Shown here one piece after another: positions 22,019 through 34,794 of a DNA stretch of 64,000 nt (its first letter is position 1; each line of letters starts with the position of its first letter). The notes below the pieces were generated by a model. It saw only the letters and a program-made list of their open reading frames with translations, searched no databases and was not told where the DNA came from. This DNA comes from Absidia repens (lineage: Eukaryota > Mucoromycota > Mucoromycetes > Mucorales > Cunninghamellaceae): contig MCGE01000007.1 of assembly GCA_002105175.1 (NCBI GenBank), forward strand, positions 682,001 through 746,000, in the 5' to 3' direction. A program made the translations under genes and the position numbers.

Positions 22019-22930
22019 ATGAGCAGGTCTTCAAGAAACTCTGAAAAAAGATCTTCTCGCAATGACTTTTATCGTGGTGACAACAACAAAACTGAGCGAC
22101 GCACACTCTTCAATCCCCAGTCGGACAATCCCCTGGCCTTCAATACGAAATCTGAGGACAATAGTAGTAGCGGTAGCAGCAGCCGTGGCAACAGTCAGCG
22201 GTCCTATTCATCACAACGCCGACGACAAGGATTAGACCAACATCAACATCAGCAACGCTCTGGCATCATCCAGGCATCTCCTTCTGGCAACCGATCATTC
22301 ACCCAGACCTCTTTGACTGATGAAAGGAACTCTCTGTCCGCTCCTGGTAGACCTTCCCGTGGCGTCTTGTGGGATCCAAATAGCAAACAAAACCCTCAAC
22401 GTGTCCAGCCCCTTCCTCCTCCTCCTCCTCCTCCTCCTCCCTCTTCTTCTTCTCAACAACAAAAGAACTTACAACACCAACCTCGGGATGATGTTAATCG
22501 AGCAACGACGGTATCACCTTCCACTTCGGCTACTGGCAACATCAAAAAGGGGCACCCTGACAATGACACGACCATGACATCAGAGGAACTAGAACGCCGC
22601 ACACAAATCAAAACATTCCTTGCTAGGATCCAGAAACTCCAGACCAAAATCACCCAAGTCAACGAAACAACGGCGGCCAACCATCCTTACTTCCAAGGTC
22701 TGTTTCTCGATCCTAATGGTAGCGGCAGCGATTCTGACAAGGATGAATACACTCGAGGACGTCAACAGAAACAGCGGTGCGGTGGTTATGATGTCCGCGA
22801 CGATGATGGTGATGATGGCGATGGCGGTGAGGCAGCTCTTCATGATCGACACCGACAGCAACGGCGACACCATTCTCCTTTGACGACAACGACGACGGCA
22901 CCCATGCATCCTTGGCTGACCATGACAGTG

Positions 22931-22972
<42 letters not shown>

Positions 22973-25900
22973 AGCGGTACTGGCGGCACGAATCATTCAA
23001 GCGTGTCTCCTCTGTGGAAATCGACCGACCAGATATGGAAAGATAAAATGCAACTTCATCTCCAATTAGCCAATGCGTATCTGGATATCATTCACTACGA
23101 CGACGCGTTTGCAGAAACCAAGCATCTCACTAGCCTATGTTGGAAACGCGCGATTTATTCGTTGGTTGAACAGTTTCGGCAGGCGTTTGCTCGACAACAA
23201 GGATTGGCGGCGGCGGTGGCAGCCTCAAGTGATGATGGATCTCAACACCATGCAACAACAACAACGATGACGAGTGATTCGGATATGGACGACGACGTTG
23301 ACGATGATAGCGGCCGATTTATTCCTATGATGACTGAAAATGGCATGACCATGGTCCAACTCTCTGATAGCGAAGGTGATGACGACCAGGCAACGGACAA
23401 AGCAAGTTTGCAACGGATCATGGACAGACACCTCGTGATGCTCCGGACGTGGATGGATACGTTCTTATTAGTTGCGGATGGATTTTATCAACGTGCCATG
23501 GTGGTGCTCCGGGACCTTGAACAGCCGAATGATATTGTGTCGTTGGAAACCAGTCTACACAGTTGGTGGCGCACGCGGCGATGGAAATGGTACCGATGTA
23601 TTCCGTATCGTGGCGATCTTGCACGGTATCGTTTTATTTATGGTCAGAACAAAGGCGACTATGGATTGGCTTGGCGATGGTACAGCCTTGGGGTGTGGAT
23701 GATTCCTGCTACTGGTCGATTCTACTTCCACCAATCATTGCTTTTGAACTCTCCTCATTATTCTCCTTTGTACGAACTCCACAAGCTGTATTTCGGTGTA
23801 CGTAGCTTAATTGTCCTACGAAATGGGTTTGTCAATGCACGGGAAAGTCTGGTGACTTTATTCGAAAACAATCGGCAATGGTATACCGTCACTGTGACTA
23901 CGAACAGCAACACCAAGGAACGACGGCAACAACAACGTAGGGGACGTCGACAGCAACAACAGCAAAAGCAGCAATCAAAAGACAAGGATGTTGATGATTC
24001 AAAGGTACCTGTAGTGGAGACAGACAAGATGATTTCTGGCCTTTTCATACGATTGCATGGAATGTTGTTTACGAAAATCAATTTGGATGCCTTTACTCAA
24101 ATGAAACGACGGTATTTTGAAACGCTCTTTCCCGCCACTCCGATATTACGACCAATGAATGACCCAGCATCATCATCACCATCACCACAATCACCTTCCA
24201 CTACTTTATCGTGCCGGCACTTGTTTTGGTTTGAAACCATTGTATTGAATCTATCATCTTTGTATACCTATGACTACGCCACTTCGACACTCACTAAAGC
24301 TTTGACCTTACACAAGACCGCCTGGATAGCAAAACACGAGACCAGAGGTGACGATGGGGCCAGCACACAGCAGCAGCAGCATAGTAGTTTGGAAAATGTC
24401 TTGGGAACCCTGGATGACAGCATTCTCTTTGGCCATTCCATCGATCTGATTTGCCAATTGGTGGTGGAACTTGTGTCTCGTTCGGTGAACAATGATCTCG
24501 ACGTTATAGCATCACCCGCTTTACCTGCTCTTCCGCCAGTGGTACTGAATGTTAAGGCCAATGAAACACTTTTATTTGGTACAAGTGATGCAAACGACAC
24601 TGATGTTACTGGGATGATGGACGATGGCGCTTTGGATGATGATCGACCTTGGCTCATCTACATTTACGTACTTTTGCATTGGATGGTGGTGACTGGGATT
24701 GGTGTGGCTGGTAGTGATGGCAAAAGTGTATGGGAAAGAATCATTGGACAAGTGCCTACCAAATCAACTGAAGCAGCAAACAACAACATGGACAAAATCA
24801 CTCGCACCTTTTGGCCACTACTGATGACATTATTGACTCAATTGTTACAAGAACTGCCTGAAGCTCAACGTTACCAACTGATTGATCGCCATTTATTGGA
24901 TACCAACAACCCGTGGGCTCCTGATGAACAAGAATGTGGTAGTGCCGGAAGCAGAACTTGGGATGACTATATTGCGTATATGATGGGTCCTTATCCAACG
25001 TTACCTGAAGATGATTATTTACGTGGTATTGGCTGGTTGGATGATGTACTGCGTATCAAGAATGACAACAATGACCGTTCCCAAGGGGATACAACGACAG
25101 CAATGGACATGTACTTGCAAAGGCGAATTCGGATCCTCGATTATGGGTTTACTCTTGTGAAGGTAACTATATATATATATATATATATATATGAGACTGA
25201 TATGAAGCGAAAACTCAATTGTCTTCTTTACATTCTATTACCTAGCAAATGCACCAAACTCTGGAATACGATCCTGTAGAAAATGCGTTTATGGTCAAGC
25301 CGCCGTCTGCTCCGGAGCCTGTGCATGAAGAAGAAGAGTCTGCGATACTAGTGGATGATGATGATGATGACACGGAAATGCTGCCTATTCTTACCGCAAT
25401 GGACGACGCTGTACTCTTTGACTCGACAAATGGAATAGTAGACGACGAAATCCAGCAGGTGGATGATGCTAACGGTTCAGACAGCCTGCCACTGAATACC
25501 GATGATGTTGGTGAGACCGATGACGACGATGACGACGGCATGATGGGGCAATTGAAGAAGCGACGACAACATTTACAATCGATGCTGGCAACCATGACGG
25601 AGGAAAAACGACATGCAGCAACCTATGGCTACCAAAAACTGACGATGCGACGTGGCAAGGAACGAGAAGCAAGATTGAACCGAATCCGTGAAAAAGTGAT
25701 CCCCGGTCAGACAGTGCTTGTGTTAGATACCAATTGTTTTATTGGTCATATGGATGCTATCCGAAAATTGATTCAAGGTGGTGCATGGCCGATTGTCATC
25801 CCCCTGGTTGGTAAGTTTACCCCTCGTCCCCTTCTCACATCAAAAAAAAAAAAAGATCGAGACTTACGCCCCCCTCTCCCCCTTTCTTTTTACTCCCCCC

Positions 25901-26319
25901 CCCCCTTGGTAGTGATTACTGAATTGGATGGACTCAAGGGCAATGCGGCACCTTTGGGCACGGTGGCGGAACAGGCGCTGCAACTGATTGAAACGGCGCT
26001 GGCATCCAAACAAAATCGACGAGATGCTATTCGGATCCAAACCTCCCACCACAACTTTATGTACGACATCTCGATTCGATCTGAACAATTTATTTTTGGT
26101 GAAACGGATAAAAATTTGGATGACTTGATTTTGTCGACCTGTTTATGGTGGAATAATCATAAAAAACAACAACAACAACAGCAACAAGGGATGGGCGTAC
26201 CTGTATGTTTGGTGACGGCCGATCGGAACCTCAGTGTCAAGGCTCGCGCGAGAGATGTACAAGTCATCCCCGTCTCTGGCTTGATGGAAATTAACCCTTC
26301 CTCCGCTCCTCTAGTTTAG
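22019..26319 (+). CDS. SMG6: SMG6/EST1A-like NMD endonuclease (14-3-3-like, EST1 and PIN domains)
   Basis: Three exons: 22019-25162, 25246-25810, 25913-26319 (1371 aa). The frame is open upstream to 21902, but that part is a CT-rich leader encoding a hydrophobic run, so I start at ATG 22019 (MSRSSRNSEKRSSRND). The disordered N-terminal region is Ser/Gln/Asp-rich. A 14-3-3-like/EST1 helical domain follows, with WKDKMQLHLQLANAYLDIIH and ARYRFIYGQNKGDYGLAWRW then YFHQSLLLNSPHYSPLYELH. After an acidic linker comes a PIN nuclease domain with all acidic sites: VLDTNCFIGH (Asp1209), NLDDLIL (about 1306-1307) and TADRNLSVKA (about 1340). In animals SMG6 cuts nonsense-containing mRNA near the stop codon; an active nuclease is predicted here. 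Intron 1 contains an (AT)n run. Intron 2 is stop-free and in frame. Confidence 0.92.
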
Positions 26320-26708
26320 AATGTGATTTGACCCCTCTATATCAAAATTTTTTCCTTTTCCCCTTCCCCTCCTCCCTTTTTTTATGATAGTTTTATCTTC
26401 CACTACTTCAAATAAAAACATCATTTATGATCAATAAAGTGTTTCTTTTCTTTTTTTTGCCCACTGTAGAAAAAAAAAACCATTGTGATATAGTTGTATT
26501 GTTTTATTTATTGTGATTGTGTTTGATTGTGTTTGATTTTGTGTGTGTGTGCGTGCGTGTGTGTAATAGGTAAAATATAATATGTAAAAATATGGATAAT
26601 GATATAAACTAGTGCGTGTGTGAGTGTGAGTGCGTATAATATGTAAATAATAAATAAAAAGAAAAAAAGGAAAGAGGCAAACTATAAAACTAACTACAAA
26701 AAGATAAA
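26320..26708. other. convergent 3' flanks
   Basis: Lies between the stop of the SMG6-like gene (plus) and the stop of the cyclin gene (minus). AATAAA signals occur near 26411 and 26433. A GT-rich microsatellite spans about 26540-26563. No gene seen. Confidence 0.6.
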
Positions 26709-26940
26709 TTAACATTGGGAAACTAATTTGACAGAAGTGGGATCCGAATCCAGCGGAGGGGGTGTGGGTAGCCGATGATGAGGATGATGAGAGGCAAGCC
26801 GAGATGATGATGATGATGATGATGATGGTGGCTGAGGCGGTGGTGAAACGGGGGCGTCATGATGCAGCTGGGTATAAGAGGGAAGACTATGTACATGAAG
26901 AGACGATAAGGGCTGTTGTTGTTGTTGTTGTAAAAGGAAC

Positions 26941-26974
<34 letters not shown>

Positions 26975-27598
26975 GATCCCTTTGATGATGCATCCATAAT
27001 TGATCACCATATTTTTGCAATTCTTCCACTTGAATATTGAGCAAGAAATCATTCATGCGTAAAAAGGCCAATTCCAATAAATTTAATTCTTTGACGGGTA
27101 ATCCACCCACCTAACGCATGTAAAAGATGGATTTATGAGTTGGCCCTGTATAATCATGTTTCAAACTCCTCCACCCCCTCTTTATTTCCTTACCTTGGCA
27201 TAACGAGTATTTGTATAAAAGACATCCGAGAAAAATTTGCTAGCAATCATGACACCACAAATAATCAATCGATGGATATTATACGAGTCTAACCGCAACT
27301 GCGTATGATTCCGAGCCATACGATCGAAATACACAAGGAGACTGAGGAAACATTCATTAGCACAGGGACAGTATTTCAAAATGCGTAGTAAATAAGACTC
27401 AATGTCTATGGATGGAATGGCACGAGCATGGAAACAGGTCGTCGATGGCGGTGAGTGCTGATGTTGGTACAGTCGATCATTGGTGCTAGTGATTTTTTCT
27501 AATAATCTTGTCAACATGTGAATAGTGTCTTTAATGGGATGACGCACCAAGTCATACATTGATGGTGTTGTTGTCGTTGTTGGTATTTTGCTGGGCAT
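26709..27598 (-). CDS. Pho80/Pcl-type cyclin with poly-Gln tail
   Basis: Two exons, 27194-27598 and 26709-27110 (268 aa), joined in phase 0 across an intron with a GTAAGG donor. The start is MPSKIPTTTTTP. The cyclin box contains HARAIPSIDIESYLLRILKY, CPCANECFLSLLVYFDRMAR, LDSYNIHRLIICGVMIASKF, FSDVFYTNTRYAKVGGLPVK and ELNLLELAFLRMNDFLLNIQ. This is the pattern of fungal PHO80-like cyclins, which partner Pho85-type kinases in nutrient and phosphate signalling. After about residue 165 the chain becomes poly-Gln (12 and 6 residues), then Pro/Ser/His-rich. The partner and pathway are inferred from family only. Confidence 0.88.
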
Positions 27599-27961
27599 GT
27601 TGATTATAAAAAGTATAGATGATAAGACGAAGAAGAAAGAGGAAATAAGTAAAAAGGAGACAAAGGAAGGAAAAAAGGGGGGACAAAATATATATAAAAA
27701 TAAAATAAAGAAAGTCCAATAAATATTCAAAACCCGCCTTAAATTGATGTGATTTGTCCTGTGATTGGAAAGCATTAATTGTATCTATTGGTTGTGATTG
27801 GATAACAAAGAGGAGAAGGGGGTGGGGAGTCAACCAATCATATATAAAGATAAATGATTTTTTTTATTTGGGTAAATTTATATAGTACATAAAAAAATGA
27901 TAATAATAACTAAGGGGAAGAGGAGAGAAGAAGAGGGGCATGAGAGAGGGGGGATATCTAA

Positions 27962-29100
27962 CTAGTTGGTTTTAAATAAAGCACGGAAATGATCACCTAA
28001 AGCTACCATACAAAGGGTTTGCCACATCCCAAGACCGATCCGAGGCAGAGCACCACGATAAAAGCCCTTGATCCCATTTTGCTGGTAAATCCATTGAGCC
28101 GCCTTTGCAATCGTCATGTTTTCAGGGCGTCCCAGCGTTTTTACCTGACTTTGTAGCTCTACTCTGATTACTTCAATGGGTTGATTCCAACAAGATAAGG
28201 CACCACCTAACATGGACGCCAACGCCTTATCTATTGCTGTTAACTTGTTCAAATCGTCCACACCATATCTTGTCGTTGCAATAGATTCTTGTACAAATCG
28301 TGTAATACCAAATCGTGATGCCCAATTTGTACATTGTCGCACTACCCAAAAGAAGAAGCGAGAGGTGTTAATATCTGATATTGAATATGGATATACGTGC
28401 GTATCCAACTTACCTGCAACCGCATTGACACCTTTGTTGATCCCAGCAATGCCTTCGCGTTGGAAAATATCCTTGGCGATTTTAAACGTTGATTCCTTCA
28501 CTGCCGATTTGTGTCGCGTCACTTCCACAGTTTTCATAAACGTACAGATACCCATTGTGGTATATGCTTGTGCTAAACCCCCGCCCATACCACCAGCAAT
28601 CCCTGCCTTTTAAAGAAAATAAGAAAATGGAATGAGCGATTCATGTCTGCCAAATATGTTTCGTCCCCATAGTCAAGTTCATCTATATTGTTTTATCTTA
28701 CCAGGAAAGGTGATGCGCCAGCTACGCGAGCACGAAATTCCACTTCAGAGGCAGTAAATAGCAATACAGCACCTTTTGTTGATGCTTCAATCCAAGCCCA
28801 AGGAATCAAGCCTTGATAAAATCCAAGGACGCCACCACGACTGTAAATGGTCTTGAGAGCGTGTGCCATGCTTTGGCCCCGGTTCGCTGCCAATTGGGTT
28901 TTGATCACTTCAAAAGGTTGGCCCAAGGTAGACACTTCGAATAAATTCAAACCTATTAAAAGGAAAGGGTATCAGACTTGGCTAAAAAAAAAATGACGTG
29001 TCTACAACTTACTGGCGCCAAGTAAAAGATTCGCATAAGAGATGGGTTTCTTTTCCAGAGGAGCATTGGGATCTGCAGTACTAGTGGTGACTGGGGCCAT
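27962..29100 (-). CDS. YHM2: mitochondrial citrate/oxoglutarate carrier (Yhm2-like)
   Basis: Four exons: 29013-29100, 28702-28952, 28414-28606, 27962-28341 (303 aa). Distinctive Yhm2 stretches are present: [91 protein letters not shown] and [17 protein letters not shown]. The three tandem carrier repeats carry degenerate signature motifs (PFEVIK, PIEVIR). Yhm2 exchanges citrate for 2-oxoglutarate across the inner membrane, exporting reducing equivalents as NADPH in the cytosol, and in yeast also associates with mitochondrial DNA. The short N-terminus without a presequence is normal for this family. Confidence 0.93.
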
Positions 29101-29681
29101 GATGTATGTATTAAGTGATAATAATAAAAGTGGACGACAAAAAGAAAGAAAATAAAAGAAGGGATATTAAAAAAAAGAATGACAAGAAGGGAGAGAAAAG
29201 GAGGCAAGGGAGTTTTTTTTTTTATATGCTTTAAAAAAAAAAAATGCTTTGGGGAAGACACCGGACCTATCAAAAAAAAAAAAAAAAAAAAAAAAAACCA
29301 ACCAACAACAATAGCGAATGGGGGCGACTTTACCCTCATCCAGTAGTAAATAAGGTAGATCTATAAAACTAGATACTACTCTACTCACGTAAAAATAATA
29401 ATAATAATCATTACCATCATCACTCAACACTTCTCCCATCCGAGGGTTTGGGCCAAAAAAGGAAGCCGTGCCATTGTTGCAAGATCAAATCGCACAAACC
29501 CATCCCACCCCGCAACCCTCAATCACCCGTCAGTCTCAAACCCAATCAGTCAATGTAATTTCATCCATTTTCTTTTATTTGATTAATATAAAATATAACA
29601 AAATTTCTATCTAAAAAGGGGAGAAAGGGAGCAAAAAATTGCACTAAAGATATCGACAAAGATATGGTATATGATAAAAAA
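29101..29681. other. intergenic, YHM2 promoter side
   Basis: No gene seen. Poly(A) tracts near 29237 and 29271-29297 read as poly(T) on the coding strand of YHM2, as in other promoters of the window. The 3' flank of the next minus gene ends the interval. Confidence 0.55.
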
Positions 29682-30750
29682 CTAAGAATAAGGGGAAAAC
29701 CAAAACCCAGGCGGAGGTGGTCCATAGGTCGGAATGGATTTGGTTGACCCGCGGTAATTTTTCCAAACGTCAGTATCGTCTTCGTTGAGGTGTCCATGTT
29801 TGCTACTGCCACTGTTGCTGTTACTTGAAGAGGACGAGGATCTTATTGGGTTGTTACGGCGAGCATAATGATAATAATAATGATGATGGTGATGATGGTG
29901 GTGATATTGCCTCTTATCAGATGGTGGATTTGATGATGGTGGTGCATCAGCATTGACTTGCAGTTGATCTAATTTAGCACGAGTTGATTCTAGTAAATCC
30001 ATCAGCTCTTCTTCCCGAACCCTGTAATCGTGCAGACGCTGGCGCCATGCGACTTGCTCCTGATCATATTGTTTCCGCAGCTGATACACCAGGTCTCGTT
30101 CTTCTAGCTTTGGCATGGGTAGTTCCTGTTCTTCTTGTTGTTGTTGTTGTTGTTGGGGTCTTGATCCCAGTGGTAAGGGAGACGATCGTCGTCGTTGCAA
30201 TATCGGCGGCGGAGCATGGCGGACATTCCCTTGGTCAGTATTGTACAACGTTTCTATATCAGATATGTAACGAATATATATAAGACGACAAAGTTTTTGC
30301 TTTTCGCTTTCATCCACCCGGTTTAATTATATATCAAATTCTCTTACCTGAAAAATGTATCCTCGTAGTTGAAAACAAAGGTCCTTCTGCCCGTCGTAGA
30401 GCCTTGGGAGGTGGGGGAGAAGGAGAAGGTGAGACATCAAGTAAGGTTTTATCAAGTGCTGGTTGACTGGGTAGTGGCGTAACGGGTGAGGTGCTGCCGA
30501 AGTTGCTTTTATAGCTATTAAATATATCTTGCTGCTGGTTCAGTGGTGGTGGTAGTGATGTTGGTTCGATGATAAGTCGAGGATGACCTACCAAGTCAAT
30601 CAAATCGCTTGGGGAAGTGATTCTCGTCTCCAGGGGTAAAAACGGTCTCGCCAAGACATCACTTTTATCCACGGCATGATGTGAAAATACGGAATGTCGT
30701 CTTTTCGGTCGCTTTTTGGTTGAGAAGTTAATGGATGGAAAAATAGTCAT
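29682..30750 (-). CDS. unknown protein with coiled coil and His/Tyr/Ser-rich tail
   Basis: Two exons, 30348-30750 and 29682-30253 (324 aa), joined in frame by a GTAAGA donor and a CTGATATAG acceptor. The start MTIFPSINFSTKKRPKRRH gives a strongly basic N-terminus (possible nuclear signal). An in-frame alternative start at 30825 would add a hydrophobic leader and is less likely. The middle is Pro/Ser-rich. Residues about 205-255 form a charged coiled coil (LEERDLVYQLRKQYDQEQVA, WRQRLHDYRVREEELMDLLE). A poly-His/Tyr run, poly-Ser and a GPPPPGFWF ending follow. I do not recognise a family. Confidence 0.6.
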
Positions 30751-31106
30751 ATGTAGTATGTATATACATGTATTTTTCGAAAAAGAATAAGTGAAGGGAA
30801 GAAGAGATATGATCCAGGTTGACAAAGAAAAGAAAAAGATCCAGATGACCTTTTTAAATCGCCGCCCGTGACCTATTCTCCAGCATTAAATCTTTATTAG
30901 CACGATTGGAAGTAAAAAGAAGATTTATTATATCGTAGTAAGGAGTAAAATAAAATAAAATAAAAAGTTGGCGGGAAAAAAGGAGAAAAGGTAAAAAAAA
31001 CAAAAACAAAGATAGCATTAAAAAAAGGTTAAAATCAAGACAATTTGTATAAATTGATGTATATTATATTTTTTATACAAAGGGGCAATTCGGTGTGCCA
31101 TAATAC

Positions 31107-32056
31107 TCAATGCAGGAAAGACAGATCGAATTTGGAAGAACCTGATTGGATGGTAGGTAAAGAATCAATAGAATAAATTGGGTATTTTATATCCGCAGGA
31201 TAGTCTGTGGATGATGGAAGAGAATAACTGTTTCTCGTTGGCGCAACGATCGATGAAAATGACGGTGGTGGTAATTGAGGCGATGGCGGCGTATAAGGTG
31301 GAGCAGAAGCAGTATCAGCTGATAATGATACTCTTTTATCTTCTCCCGATGCATAATAACTGGTGAGATACGGATTTGTTTCCAAAATGAATTCGGGTGT
31401 AGTCATGATAGGTAGTTTTGCCAAATTGATTGATGCTATAATCAGTAGAATAACCCAACCTACGATGACTCCGAGTCCTATAGATTATATAAAATAAATA
31501 ATTATAAAAAATAAAAAATTGGAAGCTTTTCTTTGATTTTACCTGATGTGATGGCCATGTCCATCATTTTGCAAGCAGACACACCCTTCAATACCTCTAA
31601 TTGACAATTAGATGAAACTATTTTTTTTTTTTAAAAAAAAAGAGTGCGTTAGATATATAAGACTATAGTAAAAAGAAGTTCTATCATCATACCGTGAAAT
31701 TGAGTCAAAACAACAGAGACAACAGCGGTCCAAAAAGCTACCATTACCACACCTGTAGCTAATTCACCGATGAGGATTTTTTTTGTAGTGGAAGCAAACG
31801 AAGAGTGCTGAGACGATTGGCAAGAAAGACGTAACTGGAGACATAATGGGAAAGTTGCCGCCAAAAACGATATAATACCAGTAATGATCAACATTGTATC
31901 TTGTAGTCCTGATTTAGAAGCCGACACTAATTGACCTTGGAGCTGAGGCTCATTCTGCGCTAATGTAGAGGCCACCACGTTTAATACCACCGTGGCTAGA
32001 CTGATCCACTGTATCATCACCAATAGACATATATGCATCATCCCAAGCATATTCAT
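31107..32056 (-). CDS. four-TM membrane protein, MARVEL-like topology
   Basis: Three exons: 31693-32056, 31543-31617, 31107-31477 (269 aa). The first membrane span begins near residue 8 (MHICLLVMIQWISLATVVLN), the second is IITGIISFLAATFPLCLQLR, the third GELATGVVMVAFWTAVVSVV and the fourth LGVIVGWVILLIIASINLAK. A short Cys-containing loop (NCQLEVLKGVSACKMMDMA) lies between spans 3 and 4. The cytoplasmic tail is Pro/Ser/Tyr-rich. Four spans with such a loop resemble fungal MARVEL or plasma-membrane four-TM proteins, but no diagnostic motif was identified, so function is open. It is divergent from the phosphoesterase gene, with starts only about 220 bp apart. Confidence 0.7.
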
Positions 32057-32279
32057 ATTTTATCAAAATGAGAAGAAAAAGAATAAGAATTAAATTATCT
32101 CATCGTTCCTTTTTTTTTTTTGAGAAATAAAAAAGGAGTGCATTCTTGCATAGGGCCTTGTGAGGAGAGACAACGACTGCAACTACACAGCGGTGTTTCA
32201 AAACGAAACCCTCAATCATTTTTTTTCTGCGGTGCACCCTTTTTTTTTCCTTCTCTCCTTCTTCTTTATCTTTTATACC

Positions 32280-34794
32280 ATGACAGTAAGCGCAGGCTTA
32301 GATATTATTCACTTCAATGACATTTATCACGTGTCTCCCAGCAAGGAAGAGCCGATTGGTGGCGCCTCTCGATTTGCAACTTGTATCAAACAAACGAGAT
32401 CTCAATTTGATCATGATCCCCTCTTGCTTTTTTCGGGCGATGCATTCAATCCATCTCTTGAAGGCTCTATTACCCGTGGTGCTCATATGCAAGTGTATTA
32501 ATAGAAACACCGGTCTTGTTTTATCTTTTTTATTTACTCGCCGTTTTTGTTTATTTTTCTATTTAGTACTCAAGTGCTGAATGAACTTGACATTGATGTG
32601 GCATGCGTTGGCAACCATGACTTCGACTTCGGTGTGCCTCAGTTGCAAAAACTTATCAACAGCTGTCAATTTCCCTGGCTTTTTTCCAACGTTTTGTATG
32701 CCGACGGTTCTAGTCCTGATCCTTTGAAACGCTGGCATATTGTTAACGATACTCATTCTGGGTTAGTTATCGGGATCATTGGACTTGTTGAAGAGTAAGT
32801 ATTGCAATCTCTTTATCTATTTTTTGTTTTGGATACACATTGACCTTCTTTCGCTCTCTTTTATTTTAGGGAATGGATTCAAACAATTCCTTCGTAAGTA
32901 TTAAAGATAATAATAACATAGATACTGTGCTTAGAAGCAAAATGACACGACATGTAAAGTTGACGTTTTATCTCCTCTTGATAGATTCCCTTCTGATTTA
33001 TTTTATCACGACTTCGTTAAAGTTGGAAAAGAACTTAGCAACATGTTACGCGATCCTCAAGGCCCATACAAGGTCGATTTAGTGATTGCTCTGACCCATA
33101 TGCGTGTACCTAATGATGTGAAACTGGCGACCTCTTGTTTTGACGATATTGATCTTATTCTTGGCGGGTAAAACAAAAAAAAAATAGCGGAGATTTTTCT
33201 TTATTACTGCGGAGGGAGACATACAATATGACTCAATGCTTTATTTAATTTAGGCATGACCATTTTTACTATGTGACTAATTCAATCGAAATTATCGGAG
33301 AAAGTGGATCAAGGGAAACGTATATCAAAGGTGTTGGGTTTAATCCGGAACAAGATCTTGATGGTACCTTGCCTATTCGCATTGTGAAAAGTGGAACTGA
33401 TTTCCGGGAATTCGGGCTTTTGCATTTGGACATTGATACCGATCAAAATGGCAAAAAATACATTCGACATATGACCGGTACGAAAAAATATGATACTTGC
33501 ATTATATATACATACTGATTGCTTTTTGTATACTTTTTAAATAGCTGAACATAAGTTGGTGACATCAATCAGTGACCCTGATCCCCACATGGAGGCGATT
33601 GTCGATGAGGTGGCAACCTTGGTATCGGCTAAAACCCAGCGATCGATTGGCTACACAACCATTCCATTGGAAGGACGCAGCACCAAAGTGCGTACACAGG
33701 AAACAAACCTTGGCAACTTGACGGCTGATGTGATGCTTGCTTCGTATGCGACTCTGAATCCTCCGGCGGAAATTGCTTTGTGTTGCGGTGGTACAATTCG
33801 AAATGACAGTGTGATGGATGTGGGCAAAATTACTTTCGGCGATATTATGCAGGCCTTTCCTTTCCAAACGCCGGCAGTGGTGATCCGTTTGACTGGCCAG
33901 CAAATCTGGGATGCATTGGAAAACAGCGTGTCTCAATACCCCAAACAGGAAGGACGCTTTCCTCTGGTCGCAGGCATTCGTGTCGAGTGGTCGTCTCAAA
34001 ACGCACCTGGTCATCGAATCAAAAGTATTTTATGTGTCAATCACGTCAACACATCGGCAACACATCATCGTTCGATTTTACCTGATCAGGACGAATTGCT
34101 AGCGAAATATCAACCTGAAAATATGACACCATTGGATTTGAAACGTGAATACATTGTGGTCACTCGAAGTTATATGGCACTAGGCTATGATGGATATAAG
34201 GCGCTCAAGGTCACTCCAGACAAGTATATTGTGGATAAGGAGAACGGCGTGTTGATCTCTACTTTGTATCGGAAATTCTTCTTGGGACTCAAGTACGTCA
34301 ATGCCTTTCGGGAACATTTTGCCAAACAACATCCCGAGCAACAACAGCAACAACAATCACAAATCAAGGAAATTCATGAAACGGCAGCGACCAGGAAAGA
34401 GCATGTGGATTTATTGGTGGCATCCATTGAAACCCATTGGCGCAACGAAGCTTTAAAAATCCAAAAACACAATCACCCTTTGGATGGCAGGATGTGCGAC
34501 TGTCCCAGTTCAGCCGAGTGTCAAAAGTATTTATCATATCAAGTTGGGGTCCGCGCAAAATGGCATTGTTTCCCAGACTCGATCATGGATGCTTTGGAGG
34601 GTGCGCAACTGGGTCATCCTTCTTGTATTCGGTCGGAGGAAGAGGAAGAAAATGATGCACCTTCTCCGGACTCAATGTATGATTGGAACAACAATAGCAA
34701 CAAGAAACAGGAACATGAACGTCATGAATCTTGGGTGAAGCGCTGGGCAAGTATCTGCCCCATTGTACAAGGACGGTTGATTCAGTTAGATTAG
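32280..34794 (+). CDS. 5'-nucleotidase/2',3'-cyclic phosphodiesterase-type metallophosphoesterase
   Basis: Six exons: 32280-32488, 32567-32794, 32870-32893 (24 nt), 32985-33167, 33254-33477, 33545-34794 (705 aa). N-terminal metallophosphoesterase motifs in order are DIIHFNDIYHV, LLLFSGDAFNPS, VACVGNHDFDFG, VIALTHMRVPND and GGHDHFYYV. The C-terminal 5'-nucleotidase domain has TQETNLGNLTADVMLASYA, ALCCGGTIRNDSV, GDIMQAFPFQ and YIVVTRSYMALGYDGYKAL. The enzyme should hydrolyse nucleotide monophosphates with two metal ions. No signal peptide follows the chosen ATG. An in-frame ATG at 32160 would add a hydrophobic leader, but through a CT-rich stretch that looks like untranslated sequence. Intron 1 appears to use a GC donor. 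The tail after about residue 510 is Gln/Glu-rich. Confidence 0.88.

Noticed and set aside
32160..32279. Upstream in-frame ATG for the 5'-nucleotidase with a hydrophobic leader
   Set aside because: The hydrophobic residues come from a CT-rich promoter-like tract, and the start overlaps the short divergent promoter; left as an alternative only.
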